Shown: positions 26,617-35,281, counted from the stretch's first letter. The stretch is 64,000 nt of DNA from CAZOWL01 sp964583605 (GCA_964583605.1 CAZOWL010000008.1:1-64000); one strand, 5' to 3'. Translations and numbers: made by a program. Notes: generated from the sequence alone by a model not told the origin.

Positions 26617-26907
26617 TCAGATCCCGCCCTCATCCTCGGCGCCGCCGCGGCCGATGGGCGGCTCGAGGCGCGCCAGCGCTGCCAGCAGCAGCGCGCCGGT
26701 GACGCCGGCGCCGATCGCCATCTCCGCGAGCGCGACATCCACCGCATAGAGCCGCCCCCAGACCAGTGCCAGGACCAGCCCGAATGCAATGAACAGCACC
26801 ACGGCCCGGAACAGCGCCGGCGTGGCCAGCGCACGCCAGGCCAACCAGAGCAATACGAGCGCCAACACGCCGTCCAGCGCCCAGTCGATCAAGCTCAGCC
26901 CTCCCAT
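26617..26907 (-). CDS. DUF4040 (MbhD/MrpA C-terminal-like) subunit
   Basis: 96 residues, three helices. ATPALFRAVVLFIAFGLVLA and VDVALAEMAIGAGVTGALLL are the DUF4040 signature, found at the C-terminal part of MrpA or as a separate MbhD. The start may be the ATG at 26907 or a TTG at 26892, which has a better-placed GGAGGG site. The acidic tail GGAEDEGGI is not conserved. Confidence 0.85.
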   Translation of the reverse strand: MGGLSLIDWALDGVLALVLLWLAWRALATPALFRAVVLFIAFGLVLALVWGRLYAVDVALAEMAIGAGVTGALLLAALARLEPPIGRGGAEDEGGI

Positions 26908-27188
26908 GGCGCGATCCGCCGTGCCCTCGCCCAGTGGGCGACCAGTTGGCTGGCGGCGCCGGACGCCGTCAGCACCAATAGCCAGATCAAGAGCAGCTTG
27001 CCCGCGGCCGCAGCGGACTCGGCCCGCATGATCAGCCCGAGCACAATCAAGCCAAGGCCCAAGTTGTCTGCCTTGGTCAGGGCGTGCAGGCGCGTGTAGA
27101 CGTCGGGGAAGCGCAACAGCCCGACGGTTCCGGCGAGGAAGAAGCCGCTGCCGGCGAGCAGCAAAGCAATCGATAGGCTATCGATCAT
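26895..27188 (-). CDS. mrpG: MrpG-like subunit
   Basis: 97 residues. The family motif GTVGLLRFPDVYTRLHALTK followed by ADNLGLGLIVLGL is complete. Three membrane helices. Overlaps the genes on both sides. Part of the small-subunit trio MrpE-MrpF-MrpG. Confidence 0.93.
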   Translation of the reverse strand: MIDSLSIALLLAGSGFFLAGTVGLLRFPDVYTRLHALTKADNLGLGLIVLGLIMRAESAAAAGKLLLIWLLVLTASGAASQLVAHWARARRIAPWEG

Positions 27189-27462
27189 CCCGGCCCTCCC
27201 GATCCGGGGTTGGCGTCTTCACACTCACCGTGAAGGCGATGACAGCAACGATCGCCAGCAGCGCCAGGACCAGGGCCACGTCGCGCAGCGCGTGCAGACC
27301 GAGTGCCTCAGCCAGCAGCAGCAGGATCGCCGCGGAAGTCGTACCGAACAGCTGCGCGGCCAGCATGCGGTCCGCCGCGGTGGGTCCCCGGCGCACGCGC
27401 CACAGGCCGGCGGCCAGCGTCAGCAGCAGAAAGAGCGCGAGCGCGAGATGCAGTGTCATCAT
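27178..27462 (-). CDS. mrpF: MrpF-like subunit
   Basis: 94 residues, three helices. RRGPTAADRMLAAQLFGTTS, with the conserved Asp of MrpF, is followed by LRDVALVLALLAIVAVIAFT. The C-terminus is charged. Overlaps mrpE and mrpG, so translation is coupled. Confidence 0.92.
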   Translation of the reverse strand: MMTLHLALALFLLLTLAAGLWRVRRGPTAADRMLAAQLFGTTSAAILLLLAEALGLHALRDVALVLALLAIVAVIAFTVSVKTPTPDREGRDDR

Positions 27463-27986
27463 GCGTCCTCCCCTCCGCCGGCGTTCGGCGATTCCAGAGC
27501 GATACCGAACACCCGTGCGACCAGTCGCTCCAGGCGCGCCAACGCGTCATGATGATCGGCCGTTCTGTCGAGCACGTGCACCCGTAGTCGGGTGCCGCTG
27601 ATCATCGCCAGGGTGCCCGGCATCAGGCTGACCAGGCTCGCCATCATCACAGGCGCCGGCCCGCGTGGCAATCGAAGCCGGTAGTCGACCATAGCCGGTG
27701 CGAGCGGCAGCCGCGGTTTGAAGGCGCGCAGGGCCACATCGACGCCGCCGCGCAGCGACTGCCAAAGAAAGAAGGGTAGCAGCAATGGGAGTCTCAGCAC
27801 TGTTGGCAGCAGCGTGCGCTGAATCGGGGCCGAGCCCGGCTCACCGACGATCTGGGGGACAAACGCGGCCGCGGCAGCGCAGCACACCCCGAACATCAAG
27901 GCATCGGGGCGGCCCTCTGTCAGCATCCACCAAATCACCCCGAACAGTAGGAAACGCCCCAGGAACGCGAGAAGCTGTCGGATCAT
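27459..27986 (-). CDS. mrpE: MrpE-like subunit
   Basis: 175 residues from ATG 27986; first gene of the operon. Two N-terminal helices, then a cytoplasmic MnhE domain with PVMMASLVSLMPGTLAMISG and RLRVHVLDRT, the conserved core. The frame continues upstream into the hsdM relic, so the true start is set by the conserved MIRQLLAFLGRFLLFGVIWW. No clear promoter was identified. Confidence 0.9.
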   Translation of the reverse strand: MIRQLLAFLGRFLLFGVIWWMLTEGRPDALMFGVCCAAAAAFVPQIVGEPGSAPIQRTLLPTVLRLPLLLPFFLWQSLRGGVDVALRAFKPRLPLAPAMVDYRLRLPRGPAPVMMASLVSLMPGTLAMISGTRLRVHVLDRTADHHDALARLERLVARVFGIALESPNAGGGEDA

Positions 27987-28071
27987 CTTCGCCTCAGCAT
28001 GCGGCCGGGGAAACGTCCGCGACCTGATGCAGCGTGGAGAGTAACGATTCAGGCCAGTCCGAAACGCGGTG

Positions 28072-28290
28072 ACCTGCAAGGCTGGCTTCCTTTCCTTGGC
28101 CTGCTTGGCATCCCCGGCGCGTTTGAGCGCGCGCCGCGATAGCTCATAGCGCCCCAGCGTCTTGCGGTCCTTCATTTCACCGGCAAACGGCGGATTGGCC
28201 AGGTTGACGTCGAACTTCAGCTCATCGAGCTACTCCCATACTTTGTGCTCGTCGGTCAGCGGCTCGTTCTAGGGGATCGGCTTCGCCGTG
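28072..28290 (-). pseudogene. Type I restriction methylase (HsdM) relic
   Basis: Contains the DNA N6-adenine methyltransferase motif IV in context, LDELKFDVNLANPPFAGEMK, followed by GRYELSRRALKRAGDAKQAK. Upstream in the same frame NEPLTDEHKVWE matches the HsdM segment before this motif, but two TAG stops interrupt it. The SAM-binding motif and the rest are missing. The remnant runs into the 5' side of mrpE. Confidence 0.7.
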
Positions 28291-28689
28291 AGCCTGGCTC
28301 GCTGCAGCCCCTGCATCAGCACCGAGCCCGAGCGCTTCGTCCTGACTAGACAGGTCGCCTTAGTCTGGAGTCGCGGTGTGATGCCGCCCGCAATCGTCCC
28401 GGATCGAGACCTCGACAATGTTCGACGTAGATGAGGAACTGGCTAAGGGTCCTAGAGCGTTTCTCAAGACCGTGGCGGAGGGAAAAGGCATCAATCTGTT
28501 GCGTCTGAAGCAGATTATGGCGGCAAATCCAAAGCGCAAATCCGCGCCTCGGTCGGCGCCTGGAAGCGGTGCGCAAGACGGCGGCTTGACGGGGGGCGCG
28601 GCATGTATAGATCCAACTGGCAGGCGATCGAGGAGGCCCCTGGCCGATCGCACCACTTGCGACGAGCCGCCGCTGCGCTCGGAGTTGTT
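28291..28689. other. Unassigned stretch
   Basis: A plus-strand ATG at 28418 opens a frame whose first 40 residues (MFDVDEELAKGPRAFLKTVA, then EGKGINLLRLKQIMAANPKR) look protein-like but are not recognised. It loses protein character after about 28560 and then enters the group II intron relic. No other gene seen. Confidence 0.4.
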
Positions 28690-29568
28690 CAGCGTTGTTG
28701 TTGTCGCCCCGAGCAAAGCTCGGCGTCTCCTGCCGGGTGAAAGTCCCGGTCGGGTAAGGGCTAGCGGCCCACCCGTATCGAGTGTTGGTTCTGCTGCGGA
28801 GTGGCGTAGACCGCGAACAAAGATGCAGGCCAAGCGTACACAGAATATCCTGTGGGCGGTAGGGGAGATCGCGCTCCCTGAAGTGCTGGTACAGCTTCGA
28901 GAAAGCAAACCCGCGGATGGCGACGGTGTTAACGTTCTGGAAGCCAACATCTATGCTGACACCTGGGGAGGGCGAGCGCGTGGATGTCCGCCGGAGTCCT
29001 CCGGCCGTGGCATGCAGGAAGAGAGACGTCAGAGAGCCCGGGACGCCCCGAAGGCTCCCCCACGAGGTGAGATAAGGAGGCGGCCAGCGGTGTCGACGAG
29101 GTCACGGCGGCGGAGCACGTCGTTGATTTGGTCGGCAACGTCACGAGGCTGGCGGAGCGCGTGAAGGCGGGACCTTATCGGGCAAAGCTGGTCCGACGCG
29201 TCTCCATTCCGAAAGAGAACGGAAAACAGCGAGCGCTGGGCATTCCAGCCCTGGAGGACAAGCTCGTGCAGCTGGCCTGCGCCAAGCTGCGCTGGCACAA
29301 CCGCCACGGACGGCGCAAGGCGCTGAAGCGCCTCGGGGTGGGCGGACGCGCCCTCGGGGTAGCCGGTGGTCGGCGCGGGGCCTGGCTCATGGCGCGCCAC
29401 ATCGCCGTCAACCAAGCGCTTAAGACCGCCACCCTCAATCGCTTCGGGTTGACCCGACCGTGGACGCTCGCGGGCTAAGCCCGCTGGGCTCAACCGCCGA
29501 ATGCGGAAAACCGCACGTCCGGTGGTGTGGGAGGGGTGACGGGCGCAATCCCGTCACCCCGACCCGAT
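28690..29568 (+). mobile_element. Group II intron relic (deleted maturase)
   Basis: The 5' part has intron-like RNA structure (CCGAGCAAAGCTCGG and GCCGGGTGAAAGTCCCGG). The 3' end carries a good domain V, ACCGCCGAATGCGG-AAAA-CCGCACGTCCGGTGGT (about 29492-29527), with a CGC-type catalytic triad, then domain VI as the hairpin GGGGTGACGGG/CCCGTCACCCC and the end GACCCGAT. The internal reading frame is deleted. The 5' boundary is approximate. Confidence 0.7.
29080..29478 (+). pseudogene. Group II intron reverse transcriptase, central deletion
   Basis: About 130 residues within the intron relic. The N-terminal block is ASGVDEVTAAEHVVDLVGNV, then RRVSIPKENGKQRALGIPAL and EDKLVQLACAKL, the RT-0/RT-1 region. 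It then jumps to a C-terminal segment, GRRGAWLMARHIAVNQALKT and LNRFGLTRPWTLAG. The catalytic palm with the YADD box, the maturase X domain and the endonuclease are gone, so it is inactive. Confidence 0.75.
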
Positions 29569-29612
29569 CCGGTTTGCCATGCTAACCAATACCCGGCGGG
29601 ATGCAGCGTTGG

Positions 29613-30167
29613 CTACCGCCCGGTGCGGCGATAGATCTCGTCGAACGTGACGGAGAGGTCGACGGAGCAAAGCGGCACGGTGCCTTCCGTGTACCTGGTC
29701 GCCTGCCACTGCTCGGCGCGGCGGTAGACCTCCAGCTGGCGGTAGTCCTGCGCGACGAGGACGTATTCTTCGAGCGCATCGAGCTGGCGATAGAACAGGG
29801 CCTTCTCGAAACGGTCGAGCCGCTCGGTGTGCGGCGAGAGGACCTCGACGACCAGGCAGGGCCGCTCGCGATAGTAGCGCTCCCGGTCGCCGGGATTGCA
29901 CGAGACGAGGATGTCCGGGTAGTAGAAGATGTCGCGCTCGGCGGCCTGGATGTGGACCTTCATGTCCGCCATGAATACCTGGCAGCGCTCAGGCAGCCGC
30001 AGATTCAGGGCGCTGTGCAGGTTGCCGGCGATGAGCCCGTGCCGGTCGCTCGCGCCGACCATCGCATAGACCTCTCCGTCGACATACTCGTGGCGCACGT
30101 GGCTCGAAAGCTCGCCTTCGAGGTAATCGTCCACCGACAGGAAGGGCTCGACTCGCTTCGACTGCAT
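29613..30167 (-). CDS. Uma2 family (DUF820) putative endonuclease
   Basis: 184 residues. Uma2 proteins have a PD-(D/E)XK-like fold and are abundant in cyanobacteria and some other phototrophs; their role is unknown. Visible: RHEYVDGEVYAMVGASDRHG, DMKVHIQAAERDIFYYPDIL, then CLVVEVLSPHTERLDRFEK with the Glu-x-x-x-Ser core of the putative active site (D, E and K all present). The frame is intact although it sits between two intron relics. Confidence 0.88.
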   Translation of the reverse strand: MQSKRVEPFLSVDDYLEGELSSHVRHEYVDGEVYAMVGASDRHGLIAGNLHSALNLRLPERCQVFMADMKVHIQAAERDIFYYPDILVSCNPGDRERYYRERPCLVVEVLSPHTERLDRFEKALFYRQLDALEEYVLVAQDYRQLEVYRRAEQWQATRYTEGTVPLCSVDLSVTFDEIYRRTGR

Positions 30168-30273
30168 CGCTCAGTGTCCACGGGGGTCGCGGTATGGGCG
30201 GCTCAAGCATAGCGAAGGGGCACCGGGGCGACAATGTACCACGCCCCGAAGACTTCCGGGCAATAACGGGACG

Positions 30274-30570
30274 GTGCGGCCTGGTAGGGCCGCGTGTTCC
30301 AGCGGGTGGGAGTCCCGCCTGGGTGATCGTGAGCCGAGAGCCCAGTATCGAGCCTTGCGGCGCGGCTGGTAACGGCCGCGTCGATGCTTCGGCTGATAAG
30401 CAGGCGAGGTGGAAGGGTAACGGGTGGTGCCGACCTTGAAGGTGTTGAGCCCCGAAAATTCCATTGGAGAGTGCCGACGGGTTTGTCCCTCCGGCAGGCA
30501 ACAATCCGTGTCGCGTCAAGGCCAGTGGCATGGCTGGGGCTTGCGCTGTTTCCAAGGCGTTGGCTACGGT
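30274..30570 (+). mobile_element. Second group II intron relic, 5' domain only
   Basis: Begins with the canonical GTGCG (30274-30278). CAGCGGGTGGGAGTCCCGCC, GAGCCGAGAGCCCAGTATCG and GGTGTTGAGCCCCGAAAATT match the layout of domain I in bacterial group II introns. No reverse transcriptase and no domain V/VI follow, so this is a 5' fragment. It is distinct from the relic at 28690-29568. Recognised by pattern, not by search. Confidence 0.5.
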
Positions 30571-30577
30571 CAACGCG

Positions 30578-30817
30578 TCAGGCTTTGCAGGCGCGGCGGC
30601 TAAAGCCCAAGCCAACGAGGCCTAGGCTCAACCGGGCTATCGAGGCGGGTTCTGGGGCGGGGGAGGGGATGATAGTGTCGCCGCTGCGGGCCAGGCAGAT
30701 GATGTCTTCTAGCTGCTGCTCCACGGTCACGTCGGCTAGGGGGCCGGAGATGCAGGCGCCGCCGGTGTTCGAGAAATTGTATCGGGAGCTGATACCGCCA
30801 GAATCGCCTTCAGCCAT
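30578..30817 (-). pseudogene. PEP-CTERM protein relic
   Basis: 79 residues from ATG 30817 ending in a sorting signal: PAPEPASIARLSLGLVGLGF followed by SRRACKA, i.e. the PEP box, a hydrophobic helix and a basic tail recognised by exosortase. No signal peptide is in this frame, but just upstream in another frame LAVSAAMSLPLSAHATLLIG looks like the end of one with an AHA cleavage site. A frameshift near 30800 and probably a large deletion have destroyed the gene. No exosortase is in the window. Confidence 0.6.
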
Positions 30818-30952
30818 CCGATGTCCGCCGCGTCGCCGCCGATCAGTAGCGTGGCATGCGCGGACAGTGGCAGGCTCATGGCGGCGGATACGGCAAGGGG
30901 TGGTGATCTGGATCCCGTCCTGGGGCCGGAAGGCAAGGCAGAGGACAAAGAC

Positions 30953-31924
30953 ATGACGACGACCGCCGCAACGCCGAACGACGAGCGCCCTCTTGCGATC
31001 CTATTGATGGGGCCAACGGCTTCGCGCAAGACCGAGCTGGCCGTCGACCTGGTCCGTCGGTTGCCTTGCGAGATCGTCAGTGTTGACTCGGCGATGGTAT
31101 ATCGCGGCTTAGATATCGGCACGGCGAAGCCGGGTCCCGAGGTGCTGGCTCGTGCCCCGCACCGCTTGATCGATATCCTTGATCCGAGCGAGGCTTATTC
31201 GGCCGCGCGTTTCCGTGAGGATGCCTTGCGCGAGATGGCAGCTATCACAGAGCGCGGACGAGCTCCCTTGCTGGTGGGTGGCACCATGCTCTACTTCCGC
31301 GTGCTGCAGCATGGCCTGTCACCGCTTCCGCAAGCGGACCCGGACCTGCGCAGGCAGTTGTCTGAGGAGGCAGCGGAGATCGGCTGGGAGGCGATGCATC
31401 GGCGGCTTGCCCAAGTGGATCCGGCCGCGGCGAGCCGGATACATCCGACTGACCCCCAGCGGATCCAGCGTGCGTTGGAGGTTTATCTCATCAGCGGCGA
31501 GCCGATGAGTTGGCTGATGGCCAGCGCCACGGCACGGTTCATGTTACCCTGTCGGCTCATCAAGCTGGTGCGAGCGCCGCGTGATCGGGCAGTTTTGCAT
31601 GCCCGGATTGCGTCACGCTTTCACCAGATGGTTGATGCCGGCTTTGCATCGGAAGTGGCCGCGTTGCTCGACCGGCGCGACCTGAGCCCTGAGCTTCCCG
31701 CGTTGCGCTCCGTGGGCTATCGGCAGATGTTGAAATACCTCAGCGGTGAATATAGCTTTGCCGAAATGCTGCAGCGTGGTATTGCCGCAACGCGACAATT
31801 GGCCCGGCGTCAGCTGACCTGGCTGCGAGCCGAGGCCGGCTGCTCGTGGATCTTCGATGAGTCGGGTCCTCTGGACGCTGCGATGGGGCTCATTGAAGCG
31901 CAGTGCCGACGTGGTATCGAGTAG
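30953..31924 (+). CDS. miaA: tRNA dimethylallyltransferase
   Basis: Adds the isopentenyl group to A37 of tRNAs reading U-starting codons. 323 residues from ATG 30953 (GAGG ribosome site). Family blocks: EIVSVDSAMVYRGLDIGTAK, LLVGGTMLYFRVLQHGLSPL, HPTDPQRIQRALEVY, RSVGYRQMLKYLSGE and TRQLARRQLTWLR. The P-loop is odd: GPTASRKTEL, with Arg25 where the family has Gly (GPTASGKT). Neighbour order miaA-hfq-hflX is the usual one. Confidence 0.95.
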   Translation: MTTTAATPNDERPLAILLMGPTASRKTELAVDLVRRLPCEIVSVDSAMVYRGLDIGTAKPGPEVLARAPHRLIDILDPSEAYSAARFREDALREMAAITERGRAPLLVGGTMLYFRVLQHGLSPLPQADPDLRRQLSEEAAEIGWEAMHRRLAQVDPAAASRIHPTDPQRIQRALEVYLISGEPMSWLMASATARFMLPCRLIKLVRAPRDRAVLHARIASRFHQMVDAGFASEVAALLDRRDLSPELPALRSVGYRQMLKYLSGEYSFAEMLQRGIAATRQLARRQLTWLRAEAGCSWIFDESGPLDAAMGLIEAQCRRGIE

Positions 31925-32017
31925 CATGTGCTCGGCTGATGGCCATGGCTACAGATCCAGATGATTGTTTGCCGGGTTGTTGACAACGAAGGCTGTAAAA
32001 CAACAAGGAGATAAGCT

Positions 32018-32272
32018 ATGTCCAAGGGCCAGAGCCTCCAAGACCCATTCCTCAATGCCTTGCGCAAGGAGCGTGTTCCCGTATCGATCTTCTTGGTCAA
32101 CGGTATCAAGCTCCAGGGCCAGATCGAGTCGTTCGATCAATTCGTTGTCCTGCTCAAGAACAATGTGAGCCAGATGATCTACAAGCATGCCATCTCCACT
32201 GTGGTACCAGCACGCAACGTGAAATTGCCGAGCACGCAGGAGGGCGGGGTGCCGGAGCCCGGGAACGTCTGA
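32018..32272 (+). CDS. hfq: RNA chaperone Hfq
   Basis: 84 residues, hexameric Sm-like protein that pairs sRNAs with mRNAs. Sm1 region: QDPFLNALRKERVPVSIFLV and NGIKLQGQIESFDQF; Sm2: MIYKHAISTVVPARNV with the YKHA proximal-face residues. Strong AAGGAG ribosome site. The C-terminal tail is short. Confidence 0.98.
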   Translation: MSKGQSLQDPFLNALRKERVPVSIFLVNGIKLQGQIESFDQFVVLLKNNVSQMIYKHAISTVVPARNVKLPSTQEGGVPEPGNV

Positions 32273-32344
32273 TCCCGCTGATGGAAGAGCGCCGGCGAGC
32301 GCCGTCCCCGATCGGCATGGACCTGGCGCGGCAGGAAGGTCGGA

Positions 32345-33706
32345 TTGCATGCAAACCCAACCTTTCAACCTATGATTGAGCTACCGGCTCGCGGTGAGCG
32401 TGCCATTTTGGTGCACATCGATGTCGGCCGGCCTGCGACCGACGTGGAGCACGAGGAGCTTCGCCAACTGGCTGCGGCCGCTGGTGCCGAGTGCGTGGGC
32501 TTTCTTCGGGGCTCGCGATCCATTCCGGATGCGCACTTCTTCATCGGCTCAGGCAAGGCCGCCGAGCTGCGCGACCTGGTCGTTGCGGTCACTGCTGACC
32601 TGGTGATCGTCAATCATCCCCTCTCGCCGGCCCAGCAGCGGAACCTCGAGCGCGCGATCGCGTGCCGTGTCGTCGAACGGGCCGGGCTGATCTTGGACAT
32701 CTTCGCGCAGCGGGCAAGATCCTTCGAAGGTAAGCTGCAGGTCGAGCTGGCTCAGCTGGAGCACCTTGCAACGCGCCTGGTGCGTGGCTGGACGCACCTG
32801 GAGCGGCAGAGGGGCGGCATTGGACTGAGAGGGCCAGGCGAGACGCAGCTCGAGACGGATCGGCGCCTGCTCGAGAAGCGGATCGGCGTGCTCAAGCGGC
32901 GCCTTGAGCGAATTGCCGCGCAGCGAGACCAGGGGCGGCGCTCGCGTGTCAAGGCCGAGCTGCCGACCGTTGCGCTGGTGGGCTATACCAACGCCGGTAA
33001 GTCGACGTTGTTCAATCGCTTGACTCGGGCCGGCGTCTATCAAGCCGATCGGCTTTTCGCGACGCTAGATCCGACCTTGCGACGGCTGGTGCTGCCTGGT
33101 GGGCAGGTCGTTGTGCTGGCTGACACCGTTGGTTTTGTCAGCGACTTGCCGCACGAGCTGGTAGCGGCTTTCCGCGCAACGCTCGAAGAGACGCGTACGG
33201 CGGACCTGCTGCTTCATGTCATCGACGCCGCGGCGACTGAGCGGGAGCGCCAAGCAGCGGATGTCGGTGTAGTGCTCGACGAGATCGGTGCCGGGGCGAT
33301 TCCGCAGCTGCGCGTGCTGAACAAGATCGATTTGCTTGCGGACCGGGAGCCGCGGCTGGAGCGGCGTGTGGACGGAGCGCCTGGCCACGTCTGGCTCAGT
33401 GCCGCGGCGGACATCGGCATCGAGCTGCTCGTGGCGGCGATTGCGGAGCATTTTCGCTCGCACGAGCGGGTTCGCCAGGTTCGACTGGGGCCTGAGTACG
33501 GCCGCTTGCGTGGCTGGCTCTACGAGCACGCGGATGTGCGGCAGGACCGCCCCTTACCGGACGGCGGCTGGGAGATGGAAGTCCAGATCCCATCGATCGC
33601 TCTACAGCGCCTGGGGCGACATGACCCCACCGCCGCATCCGTTCTGCGAGCGCGGAAAGAAAGGGCGGACCGCCCGAGCGAGAGTGCGCTCAGTGTCCTC
33701 GAGTGA
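32345..33706 (+). CDS. hflX: Ribosome-associated GTPase HflX
   Basis: Splits stalled or hibernating ribosomes. The N-terminal HflX domain contains FIGSGKAAELRD and GLILDIFAQRARSFEGKLQV, then RGPGETQLETDRRLLE; the G domain has GYTNAGKSTLFN (G1), DTVGF (G3) and NKIDL (G4). The start is uncertain: TTG 32345 has a good AGGAAGG site (453 residues), while ATG 32372 has none (444 residues). Confidence 0.95.
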   Translation: MHANPTFQPMIELPARGERAILVHIDVGRPATDVEHEELRQLAAAAGAECVGFLRGSRSIPDAHFFIGSGKAAELRDLVVAVTADLVIVNHPLSPAQQRNLERAIACRVVERAGLILDIFAQRARSFEGKLQVELAQLEHLATRLVRGWTHLERQRGGIGLRGPGETQLETDRRLLEKRIGVLKRRLERIAAQRDQGRRSRVKAELPTVALVGYTNAGKSTLFNRLTRAGVYQADRLFATLDPTLRRLVLPGGQVVVLADTVGFVSDLPHELVAAFRATLEETRTADLLLHVIDAAATERERQAADVGVVLDEIGAGAIPQLRVLNKIDLLADREPRLERRVDGAPGHVWLSAAADIGIELLVAAIAEHFRSHERVRQVRLGPEYGRLRGWLYEHADVRQDRPLPDGGWEMEVQIPSIALQRLGRHDPTAASVLRARKERADRPSESALSVLE

Positions 33707-33750
33707 GCAACCATAGCGACTGCGGGCCGCTTGGCGGATCTCAACAGGCA

Positions 33751-33863
33751 ATTCGCAAAGCACGCTCGCTCGTCCTCCGGGAGAGGGTTGGGGTGAGGGA
33801 ACCATCAGCGGCGAGGCGAGCTTAGATCTTCTGGGGTGGCCCGCCTCGCCCCGTGATCGTTAG
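33751..33863. repeat. Dispersed palindromic repeat, copy 3
   Basis: Reverse orientation relative to copy 1: GGGAGAGGGTTGGGGTGAGG, then GGCGAGGCGAG and GCCTCGCCCCGTGATCGTTA. It sits in the 417-base gap between hflX and hflK (33707-34123), which otherwise contains nothing I can assign. Confidence 0.85.
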
Positions 33864-34123
33864 GCTCGAGCGGCGGTTTGCCCCGCGCGTTACGGGTTTT
33901 TAGAATGATGGCTTGGCTGCGAGAAGGGTCGCGCGCATCGGTGCTAGAAGGGCCCCGTCGGCTTGATATTGCCCCAGGCTAACGGCACTTTGCCCACAGC
34001 ACGGTGTCATGAACATGGGCGGCCTGTGGTCCGCCCCGTGATTAGAGGTTGCGACCACCGCGAGGCGCGGCAGTCGTAGGTTCGACCAACGACCCTTCGG
34101 TCATTGACAGCAACGGAGCAGAT

Positions 34124-35281
34124 ATGGCCTGGAATGAACCAGGTGGAGGCAATAGAGACCCGTGGGGCGGGAAGGGCAGCGATCAGGGCCCCCCGGACCT
34201 GGATGAGGTCGTTCGAAAACTCCAGGAAAAGCTGGGTGGCCTCTTCGGCGGCAGGCGCTCCGGTCCTGGTGGTAGCCGAGGTGGTGGCGATGCCGGAGGA
34301 CGGCTGATAGGCATCATCGCCGCCGTCCTCGCGGTCATCTGGCTGGCCTCAGGCATCTACATCGTGCAGCCGGCGGAGCGCGGCGTCGTCCTGCGGTTCG
34401 GGGCGTACGTTGACACGACCGCGCCTGGGCCGCACTGGCACATCCCGTTTCCGGTCGAGTCGGTGATCAAGGTCGATGTCGACGAGGTGTCGACCTTCAC
34501 CCACAAAGGCGCGATGTTGACCAAAGATGAGAACATCGTCGAGCTGGAACTGACCGTACAGTCGCGCCGACAGGACGCCGCTGACTTTCTGTTCCAGGTG
34601 CAAGATCCGAACAAGACGCTACGTGACGCGACCGAGACAGTGGTGCGCACGACGATCGGTGCCAGTAAGCTCGATTTCATCCTGACCGAGGGGCGCGGCG
34701 CGATCGCTGTGCAGATCCAAGAGCGCGTTCAGGACCTCATGAATCAATACAAGACCGGTCTGCTCGTGACCTCGGTCAACATGCAGCCGGCCAGGCCGCC
34801 GGAACAGGTCAAGGACGCCTTCGATGATGCGATTAAGGCGCGCGAGGACAAGGAGCGAATCGAGAACACGGCCGAGGCCTATGCCAACGAGATCCTGCCG
34901 AAGGCGCGCGGCGAGGCGGCGCGTCTTGTCGCCGATGCCAAGGCGCATCGCGATCGCGTCATTGCCGAGGCGCAAGGACGAACCTCGCGCTTCCTCGCGG
35001 TGCTGACGGAATATCAGCAGGCGCCAGATGTCACGCGCGAGCGGATCTATCTCGAGACAATCCAGGAGGTCTTGCGCAACAACAGCAAGGTACTCGTCGA
35101 TGTACCCGACGGGACGAGCCTGATGTATCTGCCGCTTGACCAGTTCTTGCGGCAGTCCCCTCAGTTACGGGGTGCGATGGGGCCGTCGGCGCAATCGGAT
35201 GGTCAGTCGCAGGGCACTACCCCGGAGCGCTCGGCGATGCCGGGTCGCACAGTCAGTCGTGAGCGGAGCGTGCGCCGATGA
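34124..35281 (+). CDS. hflK: HflK, FtsH-regulating band-7 protein
   Basis: 385 residues from ATG 34124 (MAWNEPGGGNRDPWGG, the typical start). A Gly-rich cytoplasmic N-terminus is followed by one membrane helix (about 63-80, LIGIIAAVLAVIWLASGIYI) and a periplasmic SPFH domain (VQPAERGVVLRFGAY). A long helical region contains EILPKARGEAARLVADAKAH. Forms a large complex with HflC around the FtsH protease. Stop and hflC start overlap (ATGA). Confidence 0.96.
   Translation: MAWNEPGGGNRDPWGGKGSDQGPPDLDEVVRKLQEKLGGLFGGRRSGPGGSRGGGDAGGRLIGIIAAVLAVIWLASGIYIVQPAERGVVLRFGAYVDTTAPGPHWHIPFPVESVIKVDVDEVSTFTHKGAMLTKDENIVELELTVQSRRQDAADFLFQVQDPNKTLRDATETVVRTTIGASKLDFILTEGRGAIAVQIQERVQDLMNQYKTGLLVTSVNMQPARPPEQVKDAFDDAIKAREDKERIENTAEAYANEILPKARGEAARLVADAKAHRDRVIAEAQGRTSRFLAVLTEYQQAPDVTRERIYLETIQEVLRNNSKVLVDVPDGTSLMYLPLDQFLRQSPQLRGAMGPSAQSDGQSQGTTPERSAMPGRTVSRERSVRR

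Noticed and set aside
28690..29568. Intron relic as a CRISPR or retron locus
   Set aside because: No repeat-spacer pattern and no msr/msd; the RT fragment and the domain V/VI structure fit a group II intron.
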